Notes under the pieces: model-generated | The model's input: the letters and a program-made list of their open reading frames with translations, nothing else | Database searches by the model: none | Told to the model about the DNA's origin: nothing | Part shown: positions 14,766-19,632 of the stretch, one piece after another | How positions within the stretch are numbered: position 1 is the stretch's first letter | How the letters are laid out: every line of letters starts with the position of its first letter | Assembly (NCBI GenBank): GCA_003486025.1 | Contig: DNHA01000021.1 | Coordinates: forward strand, 1 to 19,632 | Reading direction: 5' to 3' | Source: Micrococcaceae bacterium | Lineage (GTDB): Bacteria > Actinomycetota > Actinomycetes > Actinomycetales > Micrococcaceae | Length of the DNA: 19,632 nt | Translations under genes and position numbers: made by a program

Positions 14766-15809
14766 TCAGACCAAGGATGCTGTGTCAATCACGAAGCGGT
14801 AGCGAACGTCGGACTTCATCACGCGCTCATAAGCATCGTTGATTTGCTCGGCTCCAATGACCTCAATTTCAGCACCAATGCCATGCTCAGCACAGAAATC
14901 CAACATCTCTTGGGTTTCTTCGATGCCGCCAATCTGTGAACCGGCGAACGAACGGCGTCCACCGATCAAGGCGAAGGCATTCACCGGCAATGGTTCCGCC
15001 GGGGCACCCACATTGACCATGGTGCCGTTGACCCGCAGCAGCTCAAGGTAATTGCTGATATTGATCGAGGCGCTGACCGTGTTAATGATCAGGTCGAAGT
15101 TCTTGTGCAGATCCTTGAAGGTGCTCTCGTCGCTGGTGGCGCGGTAATCGCTGGCACCCATGCTCAGTCCTTCGTCTTTCTTCTTCAACGACTGGGAGAG
15201 CACGGTAACTTCGGCTCCCATAGCGCTAGCGATCTTCACGGCCATATGGCCTAGACCGCCAAGGCCCACCACTGCCACCTTCTTGCCAGGGCCTGCACCC
15301 CAGCGCTTCAGTGGGGAGAAAGTGGTGATGCCGGCGCAGAGTAGCGGCGCGGCCACATCAAGCTCGATACCTTCTGGGATGCTCAAGACGAAGTTTTCGG
15401 TGACCACCACGTGGGTGGAATACCCACCCTGGGTGATGGTCCCATCGCGATCGACTGAACCATAGGTTCCGACGGAGCTGTCGCAGAATTGCTGGTCGCC
15501 AGCGAGGCAGTTTTCGCACTCCATGCAGGAGTTAACCATGCACCCCACACCAACACGGTCACCGATCTTGTGTTTGGTGACTTCGGATCCGACCTCGGTC
15601 ACGATACCGGCGATTTCATGGCCTGGAGCCAATGGGTAGGACCGAGGTCCCCATTCGCCGCGCACGGTGTGAATATCCGAGTGGCAGATGCCCGAGAACT
15701 TAATGTCGATCAGGACATCGCGCGGACCGACCTCGCGTCGCTCGATCTGAGTTGGAATTAATCCTTCGGTAGCCGAAGGTGCAGCGTATGCATTGACCAT
15801 GGTTGTCAT
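14766..15809 (-). CDS. Zinc-dependent NADP-type alcohol dehydrogenase (cinnamyl alcohol/YahK-like)
   Basis: Medium-chain alcohol dehydrogenase, 347 aa, interconverting aldehydes and primary alcohols in the cytoplasm. Catalytic zinc ligands: C42 (GICHSD), H64-E65 (APGHEIAG) and C158 (LLCAGITT). Structural zinc: C95, C98, C101 and C109. Coenzyme fold: [11 protein letters not shown] (182-192), followed by VLSQSLKKK, the Ser/Lys pattern of NADP-preferring members. Layout and length match cinnamyl alcohol dehydrogenase-like bacterial enzymes such as YahK, which prefer aldehyde reduction. The ATG has GGAAAGAG 3-10 nt upstream. Divergent from the NylB-like gene and followed by a strong hairpin. It could detoxify aldehydes or process products of nearby pathways; no specific substrate can be assigned. 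Confidence 0.93.
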   Translation of the reverse strand: MTTMVNAYAAPSATEGLIPTQIERREVGPRDVLIDIKFSGICHSDIHTVRGEWGPRSYPLAPGHEIAGIVTEVGSEVTKHKIGDRVGVGCMVNSCMECENCLAGDQQFCDSSVGTYGSVDRDGTITQGGYSTHVVVTENFVLSIPEGIELDVAAPLLCAGITTFSPLKRWGAGPGKKVAVVGLGGLGHMAVKIASAMGAEVTVLSQSLKKKDEGLSMGASDYRATSDESTFKDLHKNFDLIINTVSASINISNYLELLRVNGTMVNVGAPAEPLPVNAFALIGGRRSFAGSQIGGIEETQEMLDFCAEHGIGAEIEVIGAEQINDAYERVMKSDVRYRFVIDTASLV

Positions 15810-16134
15810 AGTTCTCTTTCCTCATACTCAGTGAATGCGCCTTACCCTAAAAGAATCGGGTAGATCTGATTGGGCAAAGCGTGTGTTCCGAAAAATAACA
15901 ACAGCGCAAACAGCCAGAATAATCCCGACGAGCCTGATTGCTTGCCAATTCCCAGCTTGCTCGGATAAATCCAAGGAACACGGGTCAGAAGTACCGGGAA
16001 GAAGCCAAGCTGCCATTCATTGCCGTCACCGTATGAACCTAAGTAACTGATACGTGACAGTCCAAGAGACACATCCCGGTTACTCAATGGTAGTCTCCCA
16101 TTTACTAACTGGTGTGGCGGTGAAAGGATCTCTC
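15810..16134. other. Divergent control region adh / NylB-like gene, with a doubtful small ORF
   Basis: 325 nt without a secure gene. On the minus strand a 62-codon frame (16016-15828) ends 18 nt before the adh start and encodes one hydrophobic helix (IRLVGIILAVCAVVIF) with a basic C-terminus; it could be a small membrane protein upstream of adh, but it has no clear ribosome site and uses mostly A/T third bases. A second overlapping frame (16087-15842) is also hydrophobic. A weak TACCC-N10-GGGTA repeat is at 15843-15862. Promoters for both flanking genes should lie here; I could not assign them. Confidence 0.4.
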
Positions 16135-17358
16135 ATGGATGACACTCAAATAGACGCTGGTACTGGCGCTGGCGCAATCAACGCCTTGAATTGGAAATTG
16201 CCTGAGAACCTGCACTGGTCTTTTCAGCATATGGCTGACTTCTTGCCCACCGCCGAAATTCCACGCGGTTCAGCGTCGCCTTCTGAACTCCCCGTTGCGC
16301 TTCGCAACCTGGATTTAGTACTAGCGCCGTCCAGCGTTCCGGGTGCTCCGCCGGTGACGGTTGGATCGATTATGGCTACGACACATACCGATGCATGGAT
16401 GGTTTCGCATCGGGGCACAATGATCACAGAACAATACTTGGGGCAGATGAATGAAGATTCTTCGCACCTTTTGATGTCGATGAGTAAATCCCTGATTGGT
16501 GCCGTTGCCGGTTCCCTATGCGATTCGGGAGTTCTAGATCCCGACGCCCAGATCACGGACTATATCCCCGAGCTGGCTGACGCAGGTTATGCCGGCGCGA
16601 GGGTGCGCCACTTGCTCGATATGCGTTCAGGAATTGATTTCTCCGAAAATTATTTGGATCCGCTCTCCGGGATCCGCCGGATGTCGGAAGCCATTGGCTG
16701 GGCGCCAACCAGTACGCCCGGACCGACTGGAATGTACCCATTCCTTAAAACACTGCAACGCAAAACGGCTCATGGCGGAGTATTCGAATACCGCTCCTGC
16801 GAAACTGACATGCTTGGCTGGGTGTGCGAGGCCGCTTCAGGAACCGCAATGCCACAGCTGATGTCTGAAGTCCTATGGAGCAAACTCGGTAGCGAAGCTG
16901 ACGCGACGATTTGCATCGATCAGTACGGGACCGGGACTTTCGACGGCGGGATCAACGCCACGCTACGAGATATGGCCCGATTCGGTGCAGTATTCCTCAA
17001 TGACGGACTTTCATTGACTGGGGAACGTGTGCTCTCTGAAGAATGGATTGCACAAACGTTGGAAGGCGCTCCGGATTCACGAGACGCTTTTGCTGCTAGC
17101 CCGGGGGACTACCGTATGCCCGGCGGGATGTACCGGAACCAAATGTGGTTTCCATATCCCGGAAATGATGTGGTGCTGTGCATGGGCATCCATGGACAGA
17201 TGATCTACATCAACCGTCCAGCTCAGATGGTTGCCGTGAAACTCTCCAGTTGGCCATTGCCGCAGGATCCCATCAAGCTTTATGCCACGTTGGGGGCTTT
17301 CGATTCGATTGCAGCTGCCCTGATCGTAGAGATGCAGACAGCACCAGACAACGCATAG
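16135..17358 (+). CDS. NylB-like serine hydrolase (class C beta-lactamase fold)
   Basis: 407 aa, serine hydrolase of the penicillin-binding/class C beta-lactamase fold, closest by eye to 6-aminohexanoate-dimer hydrolase NylB. Catalytic S115-x2-K118 (LMSMSKSL), Tyr 219 (FEYRSCETD) and Tyr 173 (ENYLDP), which aligns with the NylB Tyr 170 that assists amide cleavage. DYIPELA, HLLDMRSGIDFSE and VAVKLSSWP also match. At the position of NylB Asp 181, where activity on nylon dimer is tuned, I see a Ser (residue 184 here), so nylon-oligomer activity is not implied. No signal peptide, so it is cytoplasmic like NylB. The ATG was chosen for AAAGGA 6-7 nt upstream; a longer frame from 16054 lacks one. 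Probably an esterase or amidase for a natural linear amide. Confidence 0.87.
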   Translation: MDDTQIDAGTGAGAINALNWKLPENLHWSFQHMADFLPTAEIPRGSASPSELPVALRNLDLVLAPSSVPGAPPVTVGSIMATTHTDAWMVSHRGTMITEQYLGQMNEDSSHLLMSMSKSLIGAVAGSLCDSGVLDPDAQITDYIPELADAGYAGARVRHLLDMRSGIDFSENYLDPLSGIRRMSEAIGWAPTSTPGPTGMYPFLKTLQRKTAHGGVFEYRSCETDMLGWVCEAASGTAMPQLMSEVLWSKLGSEADATICIDQYGTGTFDGGINATLRDMARFGAVFLNDGLSLTGERVLSEEWIAQTLEGAPDSRDAFAASPGDYRMPGGMYRNQMWFPYPGNDVVLCMGIHGQMIYINRPAQMVAVKLSSWPLPQDPIKLYATLGAFDSIAAALIVEMQTAPDNA

Positions 17359-17776
17359 TGGTTGCAATGCCTGCGCGCGGTGGTGGCCGGATTCTGACGG
17401 TGAGCTTGCCACCCGGTTTTTATGCGGACTTGTAACCTGGACTGTTTCGGTTTCAGCGCGACGGAATGACCGCCGCGTGCTCAGAAATTAAACACAAACT
17501 GGTGCCAGCCGAAGAGTCAGAAGAATTAGATCCTCCGTGCTCACCACGACGTATTGAAAATGGGAACTCAGGCATTGCTGAGTAGTACAAGCCACTCATG
17601 TTGATGCTAAAAGTGCGAAGCGCTAATGTGGCTGTCGCCAGGCGGCGATTCGAAAAGCGGCTTTGCATGGGTGAATCAGTTGGGCTGATCAATAGTGTTG
17701 GTAGTTCCAAGTCTAAATTTGATTTTTCACTTTGATCTGAGCAAATTACCGCAATCTGTCGGTTTGGCGACATACC
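17359..17776. other. Non-coding stretch before the XseA-like gene
   Basis: 418 nt. A 106-codon minus-strand frame (17773-17453) has no ribosome site and no family resemblance, so I do not call it. A hairpin ACTCAG-GCATTG-CTGAGT (17566-17583) and a weak GGTGGC/GCCACC pair (around 17381-17413) could end the NylB-like transcript. The last 100 nt are AT-rich; TTGATT (17719-17724), 17 nt, CAAATT is the best promoter match to the next gene and is weak. Confidence 0.5.
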
Positions 17777-19195
17777 GTGGTTGGTATGGAGACGCAGCTA
17801 GGACAAGTCAATACTTCAGACATCCACTCATTGGTCCAAGTTAGAGGATTTGTGGCCCGCCACATCGGCTTAACTCGAAAAGTGAAATTTCGCGGAGAAA
17901 TTATTGGAAAAGTAAGGGGGACAGCAGATAAAAGGTGGCTTACGCTCATTGAAGATGCGACTGCTTTAGAAATTGAAGCACCGTCGCACGCAATTCCCAG
18001 CAAGCTCCGCGAAGGTCAGCAGCTAATTGTCACAGCCCGGCCGAACTTTGACGTATGGCGAAGGAACCCGGTATGGAAAGTAGACGAATCCATCGCCCGT
18101 GAGGGGCAACCAAAGATTCAGGTCCTTCCCGAAGTTGGTCCCTTGGAACTTTCCCGACAAAAAGTAGCTCGCGAGTTCGGGATTGGACCGAAGCCAATCC
18201 GTGACCTAGAGGGTATTGCTCCCAAAGGAAAAATTAATGACGTGGTGGTTATCTGTGGTCAGGACGCTCAGGTCCTAGCCGATTTTGAGCGCGGCCTGAA
18301 CGAGAATGACAGAAAGCCGAGAGTTTCGGTCATGGCTGTGGAAGCTCACGTCCAAGGGGCACGAGCTGTTGACGATATCTCTAGCAGGCTGAAAAATCTC
18401 AAATCAAGTGATGCCGATGCCGTCATTATTATTCGCGGTGGCGGATCTTATGCGGATTTCTCTGTCTTCGACGAACGAGACCTTGTCGAAGCCGTAGTTG
18501 CTTGTCAGGTTCCTGTTATTACTGCCTTAGGGCACAGCGAACATGTGCCACTGGCGGCAAGGGCTGCGGATGCTAATTTCACCGTACCGCACGATGCTGG
18601 TGCATCGATCCGGAAGGAGAATTCTAGGCGCCATTTAGACGGATTACCTACATACGCAGATCTCAAAAATGAGAACCAAAGACTAAGTGCAGAAGAAAAA
18701 TTGTGGCGGTCGAACACAAAAACGAGCGAACGGTTGCTCGATAGTCTCAAACGAGACTTAGATTTGGAACGAATAAAATACGCAGAGTCTCAAGAACGAT
18801 ACTTAGTTGCCCAAAATTCTGCTAACGGAGCCCGACAACAGACCTATAGGGATTCCTTGACGATCGCGCTGCAATCGGTCCGTTTAATGTCATTGGTTAA
18901 TGGTTTGTGGTGGAGCCTATGGACAACGCTGATCGCCGTCCTATCCTTCGCTAGCGGCAGTCTTTCTATTGGATCTGCAATGCTGATCACGGCAATTCCT
19001 GCGCTCTGGATGTTACTGACGTTCACAGGAGGATATCGAAGTAGAAGGATTGTTCAGTCGCAGGCCTGGCGGGCATTACCCATGGCGGAAGACCTGCGGT
19101 GGTTGAAGAGGAGCTTGCGAGGGGCGAGCTCACCAAGAGACCTTCGGTGGGTACTGAAACGGAAAATTGAAATCGAGAATACTGGATCACGATAA
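17777..19195 (+). CDS. Membrane-anchored exonuclease VII large subunit (XseA)-like protein
   Basis: 472 aa. Order: a short lead, an OB-fold (about 37-108: FRGEIIGKVRG, RWLTLIEDATALEIEAPS, GQQLIVTARPNF), an XseA-type catalytic core (about 154-280: VVVICGQDAQVLADF, VQGARAVDDI, VIIIRGGGSYADFSVFDE, VPVITALGHSEH), a coiled coil (about 292-370), two hydrophobic helices (about 376-393 and 397-417) and a basic 50-residue tail. Aligned by eye with E. coli XseA, D169, R220 and H253 match the catalytic Asp, Arg and His, but the second Asp of GHETD is His 256. Ordinary XseA has no membrane helices, a longer coiled coil and needs XseB; no xseB is nearby. Codons look more A/T-rich than in neighbours, hinting at transfer. 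Start GTG 17777 or ATG 17786; neither has a good ribosome site. Nuclease activity is inferred. Confidence 0.8.
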   Translation: MVGMETQLGQVNTSDIHSLVQVRGFVARHIGLTRKVKFRGEIIGKVRGTADKRWLTLIEDATALEIEAPSHAIPSKLREGQQLIVTARPNFDVWRRNPVWKVDESIAREGQPKIQVLPEVGPLELSRQKVAREFGIGPKPIRDLEGIAPKGKINDVVVICGQDAQVLADFERGLNENDRKPRVSVMAVEAHVQGARAVDDISSRLKNLKSSDADAVIIIRGGGSYADFSVFDERDLVEAVVACQVPVITALGHSEHVPLAARAADANFTVPHDAGASIRKENSRRHLDGLPTYADLKNENQRLSAEEKLWRSNTKTSERLLDSLKRDLDLERIKYAESQERYLVAQNSANGARQQTYRDSLTIALQSVRLMSLVNGLWWSLWTTLIAVLSFASGSLSIGSAMLITAIPALWMLLTFTGGYRSRRIVQSQAWRALPMAEDLRWLKRSLRGASSPRDLRWVLKRKIEIENTGSR

Positions 19196-19220
19196 ATACT
19201 GCCGGCCTCTGCAACGCACA

Positions 19221-19249
19221 GGGTGTTTACAACACCCGCGAAAATCGCG
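19221..19249. terminator. Terminator after the XseA-like gene
   Basis: Perfect 7-bp hairpin GGGTGTT-TAC-AACACCC (19221-19237), followed directly by CGCG-AAAAT-CGCG (19237-19249). It lies 25 nt past the stop codon and isolates the gene from pnp. Confidence 0.65.
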
Positions 19250-19294
19250 TGGAACTGCACCTTTTGCCAATTCCCGGTAGGCTTAGAGCAGGAC

Positions 19295-19324
19295 TTGGCC
19301 GCAGGTTGAGTCCGCAACGATAAA
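19295..19324 (+). promoter_or_regulatory. Candidate pnp promoter
   Basis: TTGGCC (19295-19300), 18 nt, GATAAA (19319-19324), about 165 nt upstream of pnp. The leader then holds a 6-bp hairpin GACCGC-N7-GCGGTC (19358-19376). pnp leaders are often folded and used in autoregulation by PNPase and RNase III; that function here is inference. Confidence 0.4.
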
Positions 19325-19496
19325 TACACTCCCTATGACCGCGTCACCGTGAGTCCTGACCGCCAGTATCGCGGTCCTCGGTAGTGGCTTTCGCTCTAGC
19401 TTAATGAAGAGCGCGAGTCTCGATCGAAGACCAGGTTGCACCGTGGTGTTTCCTGTTCGCCGTGTGCTGCGGATATTGATCGAAAGGACACGCCCC

Positions 19497-19632
19497 ATGG
19501 AGGGTCCCGAAATTCAGTTCGCCGAGGCAGTGATTGACAACGGCCGTTACGGCAAGCGCGTCATCCGCTTCGAAACCGGCCGTCTGGCCCAGCAGGCCGC
19601 AGGTGCGGCCATGGTTTACATCGACGAAGACA
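19497..19632 (+). CDS. pnp: Polyribonucleotide nucleotidyltransferase (PNPase), 3' truncated
   Basis: Only the first 45 residues are in the window. They read [16 protein letters not shown], then [19 protein letters not shown] and AMVYIDED, the start of the first RNase PH domain of PNPase as I know it from Arthrobacter and relatives. PNPase degrades mRNA from the 3' end using phosphate and is part of the RNA degradosome. AAAGGA (19483-19488) sits 8 nt before the ATG. A leader of about 170 nt separates it from the likely promoter. The usual upstream partner rpsO is not in this window, so pnp has its own promoter here. Codon use is clearly more G/C-rich than in the XseA-like gene just upstream, as expected for a highly expressed gene. 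Confidence 0.96.
   Translation, partial: MEGPEIQFAEAVIDNGRYGKRVIRFETGRLAQQAAGAAMVYIDED

Noticed and set aside
17453..17773. 106-codon minus-strand frame between the NylB-like and XseA-like genes
   Set aside because: No ribosome site, no domain, mixed composition; reads as a chance open frame.
19335..19352. Five-codon upstream ORF (ATG ACC GCG TCA CCG TGA) in the pnp leader
   Set aside because: Too short to tell from chance and no Shine-Dalgarno sequence.

Overview
The window comes from a moderately GC-rich actinobacterium, most likely of the Micrococcaceae (Arthrobacter/Glutamicibacter-like). The pnp N-terminus at the right edge, the oleA-oleBC-oleD order with a fused oleBC known from Micrococcus/Arthrobacter, frequent GTG/TTG starts and U-tail-less hairpin terminators all fit this. 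No rRNA, tRNA, IS element, integrase or CRISPR array was found.

Left part (1-6088). A CitA/DcuS-type sensor kinase, truncated by the window edge, is followed by its DcuR/CitB-type response regulator. A perfect hairpin separates them from a convergent flavin monooxygenase that closely resembles trimethylamine monooxygenase (Tmm). Next is a prephenate dehydratase of the type I associate with alphaproteobacteria, divergent from an IclR-family regulator. A non-coding stretch with three stem-loops follows; two of them share the same loop sequence on different stems.

Middle part (6089-14629). oleA-oleBC-oleD lies on the minus strand, with 4-nt GTGA and ATGA overlaps, and encodes head-to-head condensation of acyl-CoAs into long-chain olefins via a beta-lactone. 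Beyond a 376-nt control region, a small three-segment membrane protein runs the other way. An HxlR-family repressor is divergent from two hotdog thioesterase genes, with overlapping back-to-back -10 elements. An ADP-ribosylglycohydrolase-family gene overlaps a convergent DUF1883 gene by 21 bp.

Right part (14630-19632). A zinc alcohol dehydrogenase is divergent from a serine hydrolase that resembles the nylon-oligomer hydrolase NylB. A 418-nt non-coding stretch leads to the most unusual gene: a protein with an OB fold and an exonuclease VII large-subunit (XseA)-like core, whose coiled coil ends in two predicted membrane segments. It looks like a membrane-tethered nuclease with one altered active-site position. 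After a terminator and a leader, pnp starts at the right edge; rpsO, its usual upstream neighbour, is not in the window.

The region reads as a patchwork of small, independently controlled metabolic modules (acid sensing, amine oxidation, aromatic amino acid synthesis, olefin synthesis, thioesterases, amide hydrolysis) beside a housekeeping locus. The membrane XseA-like gene is the best candidate for something undescribed.
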